64,000 nt of DNA from Ciceribacter sp. L1K22. GTDB taxonomy: Bacteria > Pseudomonadota > Alphaproteobacteria > Rhizobiales > Rhizobiaceae. The DNA lies in NCBI RefSeq assembly GCF_017599385.1, contig NZ_JAGFPK010000001.1:1118177-1182176 (forward strand). Reading direction: 5' to 3'. This document shows, one piece after another, positions 54,990-63,481 of the stretch. Under the pieces are notes generated by a model that saw only the letters and a program-made list of their open reading frames with translations, did no database searches and was not told the origin of the DNA. Position 1 is the first letter of the stretch, and each line of letters begins with the position of its first letter. A program made the position numbers and the translations under genes.

Positions 54990-55009
54990 TTGATTGACTG
55001 ACCAATCAA
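54990..55009. promoter_or_regulatory. Probable BetI operator
   Basis: TTGATTGACTGACCAATCAA forms an inverted repeat (TTGATTGA and CCAATCAA, one mismatch), located 29 nt before betI. The core resembles the TTGATTGG/CCAATCAA dyads typical of BetI sites. Confidence 0.82.
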
Positions 55010-55197
55010 CAAAAAACTCCTTGGCCGCGAATGACATTCTTGCCCTGCTGTTGGATGCGGTAAGATGCTGTTTTAGTTATAATTTTACTGACCGTTATGT
55101 CACAAAACTTTCATCCGATTGTCATGTGCCGGAAAGGTTTTCTTGACGATTACCAAGGACGATCACCCCATAAAAACAAAGGTATTTGGAGAAGGTC

Positions 55198-57003
55198 ATG
55201 ATTGCGCAGGCAGCGGTTGAAGCAGGCGTTCTGCGTCGGTTCGCTGACGATCAACTGCTGACACTCGCGAAACTCGTCGTCGAAAACGCCTTTCAGCCGA
55301 TCGTAGAAGCCGGCACCGGCGCGGTGTTCGGTTACGAATCCCTGATGCGCGGGCAGGACCGGATCGGCTTCGAAAACCCCGTCGATTTCCTGGATCGCGC
55401 CGAACAGTGCGGCCAGTTGATGGCGTTGGAACAGATGATCGCCGCCCGCTCGCTGGCCAAGTTCCAGACCGTGCCCGATTATGCGGGCGCCACGCTTTTC
55501 CTCAATCTCGACGTCCGCCTCATCCCGCAGGGCCATGCGCTGATGGCGTCGGTTCTCGCCCATCTCCGCAAGGCTGGCATCCCGCCGTCCTCCGTCTGCT
55601 TCGAATTGTCCGAGCGCTTCGACAATACCAATCATCCCGAATTCGCCGAACTCGTCCAGTCCATGCGCCGCTCGGGTTTCAAGCTGGCGATCGACGATTT
55701 CGGGGTCGGCCATGGCGAGATGAAGCTGCTCTGCGACTATCCCGTCGACTACGTGAAGATCGACCGGCACTTCGTCTGCGATATCGACAAAAGCCCGCGC
55801 AAGCGCCACCTGGTCAAGAACATCGTCAATATCGCCCATGTTCTTGGTGTGCGCGTGATCGCGGAAGGCATCGAGACCGAGGCGGAATTTCTCGCCTGCC
55901 GCGAGTTCGGCGTCGATCTCGTGCAGGGCTGGTTCATTGCGCGGCCGACGACATTCGTGTCCGAACTGCTGCCCGGCTTTCCCCATCTGCAGGACCTCGG
56001 CAAACTCAAGAGCACCACGCAGACGCTCGACGAAATCCTGATCCGCAAGCAGATCGAACACCTGCCGACCGTCTACGAGAACGACAGCATAGACTCCGTC
56101 TTCGATCTCTTCCGCCGCAATCCGCGCCAGACCTTCTTTCCGGTTTTGAACGCCAATGGCGAGCCGCGCGGCACGATCAACGAATACCACCTGAAGGAAT
56201 ACATCTATCAGCCCTTCGGCCGTGACCTGCTCAAGAACAAGATCTATGAGCGGACGATCTCGCACTTCGTCACCCGCGCGCCGATCGTCGGCCTCGATGC
56301 GGATGCGGAACGACTGACGACGATCTTCGCCAACATGGACGGTTCGGACTGCGTCATCCTTACCGACAACATGCGCTATGCCGGCGTCGTCTCAGCCGCC
56401 TCGCTGATCCGCGTCATCAACGACAAGCAGTTGCAGGTCGCGCAGGACCAGAACCCGCTGACGAGCCTTCCAGGCAACCGCGCTGTTCGCGACTTCATGC
56501 AGCAGGCAGGCCGCGACGGCGACGAGGTTCGCTATTTCTGCTATTGCGACTTCGACAACTTCAAGCCGTTCAACGATCACTACGGCTTCCACCTCGGCGA
56601 TCACGCGATATCGCTGTTCGCCGCGCTGATGCGCCGCTACTTCTTCTCGGATGGCGATTTTCTGGGCCATGTCGGCGGCGATGATTTCTTCATCGGCGTG
56701 CGCGACTGGACGCGGGATGAGATCACGGAAATCCTCGACCGTTTGATCTCCGATTTCCACGACGACGTGGTGGAGCTTTATTCCGAGGAGGATCGCCGCA
56801 ATGGCGTCATCCGCGGCCATGATCGCAATGGCAATCTGCGCGAGTTCCCGCTGATGCGCTGCTCGATCGGCGTCCTTGAACTTCCGGGCGGCCTCGTCAT
56901 CGAGGATATCAACCGCATCAGCGCCATGATCGCTGGCATCAAGACGAAGGCCAAGGAAAGCGACAGCGGCCTGTTTCTCGGTGCCTTCCAGGAACCGGAT
57001 TGA
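55198..57003 (+). CDS. EAL-CBS-GGDEF cyclic di-GMP signalling protein
   Basis: 601-residue cytosolic protein with the phosphodiesterase domain first. EAL domain (residues about 25-255): YESLMRG, LFLNLDVRL, CFELSER, AIDDFGVG, YVKIDRHFV, IAEGIET and VQGWFIARP keep all catalytic positions. A CBS pair follows (about 275-395), a possible nucleotide sensor. The C-terminal GGDEF domain (about 430-590) has GGDDF and no RxxD I-site (SDGD instead), so it may only bind GTP or be weakly active. ATG 55198 has GGAG 6-7 nt ahead and is preferred to TTG 55186. Confidence 0.93.
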   Translation: MIAQAAVEAGVLRRFADDQLLTLAKLVVENAFQPIVEAGTGAVFGYESLMRGQDRIGFENPVDFLDRAEQCGQLMALEQMIAARSLAKFQTVPDYAGATLFLNLDVRLIPQGHALMASVLAHLRKAGIPPSSVCFELSERFDNTNHPEFAELVQSMRRSGFKLAIDDFGVGHGEMKLLCDYPVDYVKIDRHFVCDIDKSPRKRHLVKNIVNIAHVLGVRVIAEGIETEAEFLACREFGVDLVQGWFIARPTTFVSELLPGFPHLQDLGKLKSTTQTLDEILIRKQIEHLPTVYENDSIDSVFDLFRRNPRQTFFPVLNANGEPRGTINEYHLKEYIYQPFGRDLLKNKIYERTISHFVTRAPIVGLDADAERLTTIFANMDGSDCVILTDNMRYAGVVSAASLIRVINDKQLQVAQDQNPLTSLPGNRAVRDFMQQAGRDGDEVRYFCYCDFDNFKPFNDHYGFHLGDHAISLFAALMRRYFFSDGDFLGHVGGDDFFIGVRDWTRDEITEILDRLISDFHDDVVELYSEEDRRNGVIRGHDRNGNLREFPLMRCSIGVLELPGGLVIEDINRISAMIAGIKTKAKESDSGLFLGAFQEPD

Positions 57004-57108
57004 GGCCTGATCGGTATCTCTGAATGGTCGCCGCGACGATCCACCTCCTTCCCATCGCCATGATCCTGGCCTAGGTAAGGCTCTCCGACCACAGCAGAGG
57101 AGCCGGCC

Positions 57109-58107
57109 ATGTCCCTTCCATCGACCATGCGTTTCGTGGATCTGCCGTCATTTGGCGGACCGGAGGTGATGCGCCTCGGCGAAACTGCCGTGCCGACGCC
57201 GCGTCCGGGTGAAATTCTCGTCCGTGTCGAAGCCGCCGGTGTGAACCGTCCGGATGTCGCCCAGCGCCAGGGCACCTATCCGCCGCCGAAGGATGCAAGC
57301 CCGATCCTCGGCCTGGAGGTCGCCGGCGAGGTGGTCGGCTTTGGCGATGGCGTGGCTGAATTCGAAATCGGCGACCGCGTCTGTGCGCTCGCCAATGGCG
57401 GCGGTTACGCCGAATATTGCGCCGTGCCCGCCGGTCAGGCGCTGTTGTTCCCGAAGGGCTACAATGCCGAGAAGGCGGCAGCCCTGCCGGAGACGTTCTT
57501 CACCGTCTGGGCCAATCTCTTCCAGATGGCGGGTGTCACAGAAGGCGAGACCGTGCTGATCCACGGCGGCACCTCCGGCATCGGCACGACGGCCATCCAG
57601 CTTGCCAAGGCCTTCGGGGCTGAGATTTACGCCACCGCCGGCTCGGACGAAAAGTGCAAGGCCTGCGTCGATCTCGGCGCCAAACGCGGCATCAACTACA
57701 GGACCGAGGACTTCGTCGAGGTCATCAAGGCCGAGACCGGCAAACGCGGTGTCGATGTTGTCCTCGACATGGTCGGCGCGCCCTATTTCCAGCGCAACCT
57801 CTCGGTCCTTGCCAAGGACGGCTGCCTGTCGATAATCGCCTTCCTCGGCGGCGCCGTCGCCGAACAGGTCGACCTGACACAGATCATGGTGAAGCGCCTC
57901 ACCGTCACCGGTTCCACCATGCGGCCGCGCACGGCCGACGAGAAGCGCGGCATCCGCGACGAACTCGGCGCCGAGGTTTGGCCGCTGCTGGAGAAGGGGA
58001 CCGTCGGGCCGGTCATCCACGCGGTGCTCCCCTTCGATCAGGTTGTCGAAGCGCATCGCCTGATGGAAAGCTCAAGCCACATCGGCAAGATGGTGCTGAA
58101 GCTCTGA
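57109..58107 (+). CDS. NAD(P)H:quinone oxidoreductase, zeta-crystallin/PIG3 type
   Basis: 332-residue medium-chain dehydrogenase without zinc ligands. The NADPH motif is [16 protein letters not shown]. The N-terminal part has [19 protein letters not shown] and [15 protein letters not shown], typical of TP53I3-type quinone oxidoreductases. It probably reduces quinones or enones in the cytosol. It is monocistronic, 105 nt after the c-di-GMP gene and convergent with chrA (4-nt gap). Confidence 0.92.
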   Translation: MSLPSTMRFVDLPSFGGPEVMRLGETAVPTPRPGEILVRVEAAGVNRPDVAQRQGTYPPPKDASPILGLEVAGEVVGFGDGVAEFEIGDRVCALANGGGYAEYCAVPAGQALLFPKGYNAEKAAALPETFFTVWANLFQMAGVTEGETVLIHGGTSGIGTTAIQLAKAFGAEIYATAGSDEKCKACVDLGAKRGINYRTEDFVEVIKAETGKRGVDVVLDMVGAPYFQRNLSVLAKDGCLSIIAFLGGAVAEQVDLTQIMVKRLTVTGSTMRPRTADEKRGIRDELGAEVWPLLEKGTVGPVIHAVLPFDQVVEAHRLMESSSHIGKMVLKL

Positions 58108-58111
58108 CCGC

Positions 58112-59335
58112 TCAGGCAAGCCCGATCAGCACTCCGCCCGCCGCCGCGACCAGCACGACGATCCACGGCGGCGCCTTCCATGCCATCAGCAGCACGAAAC
58201 AGGTGAGCGCCAGCGCGAAAGGGTATGACCCGGTGATTGCGCTGGTGAAGACAGGCGAATAGAGCGCCGCGCCGAGAATGCCGACGACAGCCGCATTGGC
58301 GCCCCGCATCAGCGCCTGCGCCGAAGCCTGCTTGCGAAACGCGTACCAGAACGGCAGCGTACCGAGCAGCAGCAGGAAGCCGGGAAGGAAAACCGCCACA
58401 AGCGCGATCACCGCACCGGCAAGGCCATTCGGCTCTGGTCCTGACACCGCACCGAGATAGGCCGCGAAGGTGAAGAGCGGTCCCGGCACCGCCTGCGCCG
58501 CGCCGTAGCCGGCAAGGAAGGCGTCGTGACTGATCCATCCGCTACGCACCACTTCCGCCTCCAGCAGCGGCAGCACCACATGCCCGCCACCGAACACCAG
58601 CGCGCCCGAACGATAGAAGGCGTCGAACAGGGAGACGCCTTGAGACCCCGCACTCGCCGCCAGAACCGGCAGCGCGATCAGCAGAATGAAGAACGCCAAG
58701 AGAAACAGCGTGCCCGCCGAGCGGCTGACGGGAAAGCCGACATGCCCCGTGATCTCAGCGCTTTGTGCGCGACAGAAGAGCAGGCCCGCAACGGCCCCGA
58801 GCGCGATCGCCGCCACCTGTCCGATGGCGCCGGCGGCGAGCATCACCACAAGCACCGCGCCAAGCGCGATCGTCGCCCGCTCCTTGTCGGGGCAGAGGTT
58901 CTTCGCCATGCCCCAGACCGCCTGCGCCACGATGGCGACCGCGACGATCTTCAAGCCGGTGAGAATGCCCGAACCGATCGGTCCGCCCATCATCGTTGCC
59001 CCGAAGGCAAAGGCGATCAGCAGCAGCGCAGAGGGCAGGGTGAAGGCGATCCATGCGGCGAGCGCGCCGAGCGGTCCCCCGCGCAACAGCCCCAGTGCGA
59101 AGCCCACCTGGCTGGAGGCCGGACCGGGAAGGAACTGGCAGAGTGCCACGAGGTCGGCATAGGCCTTCTCGTCGAGCCAGCGCCGCCGCACGACCAGTTC
59201 GTCGCGGAAATAGCCGAGATGGGCGATGGGGCCGCCAAAGGACGTCAGTCCGAGTTTGAGGAATGTGACGAAGACTTCGCCCGCGCTGCCGGCGGGTTGC
59301 CGTCGGGACTCGGTGGACGGGGTGCTGTCGGTCAT
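58112..59335 (-). CDS. chrA: Chromate transporter, long-chain CHR family
   Basis: 407-residue membrane protein with two homologous halves, as in long-chain ChrA proteins. The first half has FLKLGLTSFGGPIAHLGYFRDE and CQFLPGPASSQVGF; the second half FYRSGALVFGGGHVVLPLLE and GYGAAQAVPGPLFTFAAYLG. It exports chromate, probably by sulfate or proton exchange. ATG 59335 was chosen over a longer frame lacking family similarity. There is no chrB regulator adjacent, so a housekeeping role is possible. Confidence 0.93.
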   Translation of the reverse strand: MTDSTPSTESRRQPAGSAGEVFVTFLKLGLTSFGGPIAHLGYFRDELVVRRRWLDEKAYADLVALCQFLPGPASSQVGFALGLLRGGPLGALAAWIAFTLPSALLLIAFAFGATMMGGPIGSGILTGLKIVAVAIVAQAVWGMAKNLCPDKERATIALGAVLVVMLAAGAIGQVAAIALGAVAGLLFCRAQSAEITGHVGFPVSRSAGTLFLLAFFILLIALPVLAASAGSQGVSLFDAFYRSGALVFGGGHVVLPLLEAEVVRSGWISHDAFLAGYGAAQAVPGPLFTFAAYLGAVSGPEPNGLAGAVIALVAVFLPGFLLLLGTLPFWYAFRKQASAQALMRGANAAVVGILGAALYSPVFTSAITGSYPFALALTCFVLLMAWKAPPWIVVLVAAAGGVLIGLA

Positions 59336-59438
59336 TGCGCCTTCTGTTTTTTGGAGTGGCGGCACACTAGACGGAATTGCGTGACAAGGGGAAGAAGGCG
59401 CGGTTTTTTCTCGGTACGATCGCAGACAAGACAGACGC

Positions 59439-59467
59439 CTTGAAATCATCGCGCGTCAGGCCTACTT
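59439..59467 (+). promoter_or_regulatory. Housekeeping sigma70 promoter of the small transcript
   Basis: CTTGAA (59439-59444), 17-nt spacer, CTACTT (59462-59467). This fits the rhizobial CTTGAC-N17-CTATAT pattern with three mismatches and predicts a start near 59474-59476. Confidence 0.6.
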
Positions 59468-59504
59468 TGCGTTTATGTTCAACGAAGCGAAAGGAGGTGA
59501 TCCA

Positions 59505-59579
59505 ATGTCTAATGGGATATCGGTTCTGTCTAAGGACTTTGGAAAGGTGACGGTGGCAGCGAGGCAGCCCTCCGCCTGA
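59505..59579 (+). CDS. 24-residue small protein with extended Shine-Dalgarno
   Basis: 25-codon ORF inside a compact transcription unit (promoter 59439-59467, terminator 59638-59664). Its ribosome binding site AAAGGAGGTGATCC (59490-59503) is complementary over 14 nt to the 3' end of 16S rRNA but ends only 1 nt before the ATG. The peptide begins MSNGISVLSKDF, is basic (FGKVTVAAR) and ends RQPSA; it has no membrane segment. An in-frame ATG at 59475 sits about at the predicted transcript start and would put the SD inside the coding region. The segment 59581-59595 just after the stop can pair with the SD. Product role is unknown; it could be a regulatory leader or sRNA with a coding part. Confidence 0.65.
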   Translation: MSNGISVLSKDFGKVTVAARQPSA

Positions 59580-59637
59580 CATCTCCCTCCTTCGCGTCCC
59601 GCCAGGCGCGGGTCCGGACAGCAACCGGATTTCATGG

Positions 59638-59664
59638 AAGGGCCGCCGAGAGGCGGCCCTTTTT
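59638..59664 (+). terminator. Rho-independent terminator of the small transcript
   Basis: AAGGGCCGCC and GGCGGCCCTT form a perfect 10-bp stem with loop GAGA and five T residues. It ends a unit of about 190 nt that starts near 59475. Confidence 0.92.
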
Positions 59665-59682
59665 GCATGTGGTGATGTGTTG

Positions 59683-60417
59683 TCAGAGGCCGATCGTGCC
59701 GAGCGCCGGCACCTTGATTCCGGGCCGCTGCACATCGATGCCGGCGACAAGTCCGAGGAGGTGGACTTCAAGCCCGCTGCGCGCCCCGACGGCAAAGCCC
59801 GCAAGTCCCTTCACGCTGAAATGAAAATCGCGCCCGTCGGCATCGAAACCAAACAGGCTGCCGTCGGTACGATAGTCGCGCCCGACAGCATGGGCCGGCA
59901 ACACCGCGCCGAGTTCGGGCACCGACCGCAATACATGCGCTACGAATGTATTCGAGTTCGGACCGGGATAGATGTGATAGCCGCCATTCATGGCGAACGG
60001 ATAATCGGCGATCGCCTTCTCCACCTTCGGGATCAGCGCCTCCGCTTTGGCGCCGTGCAGTTCGACGACGATTTCCGGAGTGTTGGAATACCAGAAGGCA
60101 TCCGCCGGACGATGGTTGCGGCGGATTGGGCTTCCCCAGCCGACCTTGTCGTAGCGCTGGTAGTCTCCGTCAGCCGTCTTGGTGACGATCCACGCATGGC
60201 TGGCGACGGCGCCTTTCAGTCCGCCTGTCTTCGCCGACATCACATAGATTGCCGCCTTGTTGTCCTCGTGTGCTGCGGGAAGCATGCCGGACGAACTCCA
60301 GCGTGCCGAACTCCAGTTGGCCGGCCTCTCGGCCGTCATCCAGAGCCCTGCCGAAACCAGTGTCGGCAGCAGGAAGACGACGAAAAAAACCAGCATGAAA
60401 CGCTTCAGAAACCTCAT
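59683..60417 (-). CDS. DUF3750 family secreted or membrane-anchored protein
   Basis: 244-residue protein. An N-terminal signal/anchor (MRFLKRFMLVFFVVFLLPTL) is followed by the DUF3750 domain: SHAWIVTK, YDKVGWGSPIRRNHRPADAFWYSNTPEIVVELHG, AIADYPFAMN and PGPNSNTFVAHVLRSVPEL. The conserved His, Trp and Asn residues suggest an enzyme-like fold, but function is unknown. ATG 60417 with GAAGAGG is preferred; a much longer in-frame reading is rejected as noise. It is convergent with the small transcript. Confidence 0.85.
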   Translation of the reverse strand: MRFLKRFMLVFFVVFLLPTLVSAGLWMTAERPANWSSARWSSSGMLPAAHEDNKAAIYVMSAKTGGLKGAVASHAWIVTKTADGDYQRYDKVGWGSPIRRNHRPADAFWYSNTPEIVVELHGAKAEALIPKVEKAIADYPFAMNGGYHIYPGPNSNTFVAHVLRSVPELGAVLPAHAVGRDYRTDGSLFGFDADGRDFHFSVKGLAGFAVGARSGLEVHLLGLVAGIDVQRPGIKVPALGTIGL

Positions 60418-60616
60418 GGTACCTCTTCGTGACCGTAGGTCTCTTATCGGGAACGGCAAAACGGCGGAAATGCGGTGGTTTCGACCACGAAGTCGTGATC
60501 GACGCGTTCTTGCGCCAAAGCGCGCCATGGACCCCGACCCCAATGCCCGATTGGCAATCTCGCCGCAAACGTCTATCAGGCAAAGAACATCCATTCCCCG
60601 CGCCCGAGGCCTTTCC

Positions 60617-61624
60617 ATGTCCAGTCCCGTCACCGTCGAAGTCACCCGTGGCAATCGCGTCGAAAGCCGCCATCGCGGGCTGGCTGTCGTGATCGACGCC
60701 GGTGGCAAGGTGATGTTTTCAGCCGGTGAGGTAGACGCGCCGGTGTTCCCGCGTTCGGCGTGCAAGGCCATGCAGGCCCTGCCGCTGGTCGAAAGCGGTG
60801 CGGCGGATGCCTATGGCTTCGGCAATCGCGAACTGGCGCTCGCCTGTTCGTCCCATTCCGGCGAGGATGCGCACGCGGAACTCGCGGCTTCGATGCTGGC
60901 AAAAGCCGGTCGTGACGTCGCTACCCTCGAATGCGGCGCCCACTGGTCGTTTGATCAGGCGACGCTCATCCATCAGGCCCGCACGATGGAAAAGCCTACG
61001 GCGCTGCATAACAACTGCTCCGGCAAGCATTCCGGCTTTATCTGCGCCTGCAGCCATATCGGTTACGATCCGAAGGGTTATGTTGGCTACGACCATCCGC
61101 TGCAGGCCGATATCCGCGGCGTGATGGAAGCGCTGACCGGCGCTGTGCTCGATGCCGATAGCTGCGGCGTCGATGGCTGCTCGATCCCCACCTATGCCGT
61201 GCCATTGTCGGCGCTTGCCGATGGCTTTGGCAGAATGCTGACGGGCAGGGGGCTGGCGCCGGTCCGCGCAGCCGCCTCGCGACGCCTGATCGAAGCCTGC
61301 ATGGCCGAACCATTTTACGTCGCCGGAACCAAGCGGTTCTGCACCCGCCTCATGGAAATCGCTCCTGCCAAGATCTTCGCCAAGACCGGCGCCGAGGGCG
61401 TGTTCTGCGCACTCCTGCCGGACCAAGGCCTGTCGCTCGCCGTGAAGTGTGAGGATGGCACCACCCGCGCGGCGGAAAGCATGATCGCTGCGCTTCTGGC
61501 GCGCTATTTCGAGCCGGGCAGCGAAGAGCGGGAACAACTGCTCGCCATGGCCAGCCACACCATGCGCAACTGGAACGGCATCGCCGTCGGCGACGTCCGC
61601 GTGACGGACGTCCTGTTTAACTGA
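60617..61624 (+). CDS. ansA: L-asparaginase, class 3 (Rhizobium etli type)
   Basis: 335-residue asparaginase of the rhizobial class, unrelated to E. coli AnsA/AnsB. Tandem Ser-Lys features appear as PRSACK (Ser47, Lys50) and SSHS (Ser79). Metal-site residues correspond to Cys134 and Lys137 in NNCSGKHSG and Cys188 in DSCGVDGC; positions are one less than those reported for R. etli ReAV (Ser48, Lys51, Ser80, Cys135, Lys138, Cys189). It hydrolyses asparagine to aspartate and ammonium. ATG 60617 starts at the conserved N-terminus; the longer frame is rejected. It is convergent with a DeoR regulator gene. Confidence 0.92.
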   Translation: MSSPVTVEVTRGNRVESRHRGLAVVIDAGGKVMFSAGEVDAPVFPRSACKAMQALPLVESGAADAYGFGNRELALACSSHSGEDAHAELAASMLAKAGRDVATLECGAHWSFDQATLIHQARTMEKPTALHNNCSGKHSGFICACSHIGYDPKGYVGYDHPLQADIRGVMEALTGAVLDADSCGVDGCSIPTYAVPLSALADGFGRMLTGRGLAPVRAAASRRLIEACMAEPFYVAGTKRFCTRLMEIAPAKIFAKTGAEGVFCALLPDQGLSLAVKCEDGTTRAAESMIAALLARYFEPGSEEREQLLAMASHTMRNWNGIAVGDVRVTDVLFN

Positions 61625-61640
61625 GCTCAAGGACTGGATA

Positions 61641-62396
61641 TCAGCCACTGATAAGCCGCACACCCGTCTCTTTGAGGCCGTCCAGCCGTTCGACGGGTGT
61701 TGCCGCATCGATAAGTACGCCCGTGACTGTCTCGACCGGGGCAATGAGGCAGGGGGAGACCGCGCCGATCTTGTCATCGGTCACAGGCACGAAGGTTTCC
61801 CGGCTCCGCTCCATGATCCGCCGCTTGATCGCCGCCTCCTCGTAGTCCCCCGTCGTCAGTCCGTGCACGGCGTGGATCGCGGTCACGCCTAGGAAGAAGA
61901 TATCCGGCCGCAGCCGGTCGATCGTCGACGCCGCCTCCACGCCCACGCTCACCATGGAGTGCCGGTACAGCCGTCCGCCGATCAGGATCACCTCGACCTT
62001 GTCGTGGTGTTCGAACTCGGCGGCGATCGTCGGCGAGTGTGTCGCGACCGTGATCGCCATGTCGCGAGGAATGCGGCGGGCGATTTCCGCCGTCGTCGTT
62101 CCGCCATCAAGGAAGATCGTCTGGCCCGGCTTGATGAGACTGAGGGCCAGGGCGCCCAGCTTTGCCTTTTCGGACGAGGCAACCGACCTTCTGCTGGAGA
62201 ACTCCGGCAGCTCCGGCGTGATCGGCAGCGCTCCTCCGTGAACCCGCCGCAGAAGCCCGGCCGCCGCCATGTCGCGCATGTCGCGGCGGATCGTATCCTC
62301 CGACAGTCCCAGTTCCCGCGCCAGATCCCCGGCGATCGCCCGGCCATCGCGTTTCAGGACATCGAGAATGTGTTGTCGTCTTTGTGTGGTCAGCAT
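61641..62396 (-). CDS. DeoR/GlpR-family transcriptional regulator
   Basis: 251-residue repressor. The HTH is RRQHILDVLKRDGRAIAGDLARELGLSEDTIRRDMRDMAAAGLLRRVHGGA, and the sugar-phosphate effector domain has FLDGGTTTAEIARRIP, VILIGGRLYRHSMVSVG and FLGVTAIHAVHGLTTGDYEEAAIKRRIM. The effector is probably a phosphorylated sugar. It is divergent from a DUF4406 gene, with a striking array of 10-bp repeats between them that is the likely operator. A plausible role is control of nucleoside or sugar salvage; this is inference. Confidence 0.93.
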   Translation of the reverse strand: MLTTQRRQHILDVLKRDGRAIAGDLARELGLSEDTIRRDMRDMAAAGLLRRVHGGALPITPELPEFSSRRSVASSEKAKLGALALSLIKPGQTIFLDGGTTTAEIARRIPRDMAITVATHSPTIAAEFEHHDKVEVILIGGRLYRHSMVSVGVEAASTIDRLRPDIFFLGVTAIHAVHGLTTGDYEEAAIKRRIMERSRETFVPVTDDKIGAVSPCLIAPVETVTGVLIDAATPVERLDGLKETGVRLISG

Positions 62397-62400
62397 CGGA

Positions 62401-62469
62401 TTTCACGAAATTGCACGATAATTTACGATATTGCATGATTTGACTCGATAAGCGAGAAGAATCGTGCAA
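62401..62469. promoter_or_regulatory. 10-bp-phased repeat array, probable DeoR-type operator
   Basis: Consecutive decamers TTTCACGAAA, TTGCACGATA, ATTTACGATA, TTGCATGATT and TGACTCGATA (62401-62450) share a TTnCACGATA-like core at helical spacing. An inverted copy ATCGTGCAA follows at 62461-62469, opposite TTGCACGAT at 62411-62419. It lies in the DeoR/DUF4406 divergent region. Confidence 0.75.
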
Positions 62470-62515
62470 CACCGTGCGCTGCCCGCATGAGGCGGATGAC
62501 AAAAGGAGATTATCG

Positions 62516-62872
62516 ATGCTGATCCTGATCGCCGGACCCTATCGTTCCGGCACCAATGACGATCCGGCGCTGATGGCTGAGAACCTGAAGCGGCTGGAAG
62601 AGCCGTCCTATGCCCTTTTCAAGGCTGGACACGTGCCGATGATCGGGGAGTGGGTGGCGCTGCCGGTCTGGCATGCCGCCGGAGGGTCGCACGTGGGTGA
62701 CGATCTCTATGAGGAGATCTTCCATCCGGTCGCGGGGCGGCTGCTGCAACTGTGTGAGGGTGTCCTGCGTCTGCCCGGCGCCTCGAAGGGAGCGGACAAC
62801 GACGTCAGGATCGCCACCGAGCGCGGCATCCCTGTCTGGTATCGCCTGGAGGACGTGCCGGGCTGCGGCTGA
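62516..62872 (+). CDS. DUF4406 / nucleoside 2-deoxyribosyltransferase-like protein
   Basis: 118-residue protein with the start LILIAGPYRSGTNDDPALMAENL and the end GADNDVRIATERGIPVWYRLEDV, a pattern shared by DUF4406 proteins and small N-deoxyribosyltransferase-fold proteins. AAAAGGAGATTATCG supports ATG 62516. Divergent from a DeoR-family repressor with a repeat array between them, it is probably that regulator's target. Activity on nucleosides is possible but unproven; the gene may also act in sugar metabolism. Confidence 0.85.
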   Translation: MLILIAGPYRSGTNDDPALMAENLKRLEEPSYALFKAGHVPMIGEWVALPVWHAAGGSHVGDDLYEEIFHPVAGRLLQLCEGVLRLPGASKGADNDVRIATERGIPVWYRLEDVPGCG

Positions 62873-62878
62873 GCCCAC

Positions 62879-63298
62879 TCAGACCGCAAAGATTTGCGCG
62901 TCGTCGGCGAAGGCCTTGAATTCCAGCGCATTGCCGGAGGGGTCGAACAGAAACATCGTCCGCTGTTCGCCGCTTTCGCCTTCGAACCGCAGCTTCGGCC
63001 GCATGCCCCATCGGGTGTCCGGATCGGCCTCCAGCCGTTTTGCCAGCGCCAAGAAATCCTCCATCGGCAGGATCACGCCGAAATGCGGAATGGGCACGGC
63101 ATCGCCCGCCACCGAGCCGGTGAGCGGTTCTCCGGCGGGCTTTCCCGTCAGATGCGCCGACATCTGGTGCCCGAAGAGGTCGAAGTCGATCCATTTGCCC
63201 GGGCTTTCCCTGCCGATCCGACATCCAAGCACCTCGCCATAAAACCGACGCGTGGCTTCGATATCGGTAATGGGGAAGGCAAGGTGAAAGGGACGCAT
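62879..63298 (-). CDS. VOC-family (glyoxalase/bleomycin resistance-like) protein
   Basis: 139-residue protein with two beta-alpha-beta-beta-beta modules. The start FHLAFPITDIEATRRFYGEVLGCRIGR carries the first metal-ligand histidine, with PIPHFGVIL and the final DPSGNALEFKAF giving His and Glu positions. Probably a metal-dependent lyase or dioxygenase-like enzyme; substrate unknown. It is convergent with the DUF4406 gene (6-nt gap). Confidence 0.9.
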   Translation of the reverse strand: MRPFHLAFPITDIEATRRFYGEVLGCRIGRESPGKWIDFDLFGHQMSAHLTGKPAGEPLTGSVAGDAVPIPHFGVILPMEDFLALAKRLEADPDTRWGMRPKLRFEGESGEQRTMFLFDPSGNALEFKAFADDAQIFAV

Positions 63299-63481
63299 GG
63301 CAATCTCCCGGTGCTGGTTGGTCCTGAACGTCCAAGACTATCTAAAATGGACGGGTTGGGAAGCCGTCTGGCGCTGTCTAACGAGAGAAGCGGCCGGTAT
63401 TGATGGTTGACAACTCTAGGTGCAGTGCACAAACTTCCCTGGATTATAGTGATCCGGCAAGCTTCGGTCAGAGAGGCAAAA

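Noticed and set aside
56991-57015. GGAAC at the end of the EAL gene as a stress promoter for the quinone oxidoreductase
   Set aside because: The -10 position reads CGGT and no GTT occurs at 16-18 nt spacing.
60257-60616. Upstream extension of the asparaginase frame
   Set aside because: It overlaps the divergent DUF3750 gene start and lacks similarity to rhizobial asparaginases, which start near MSSPVTVEVTRG.
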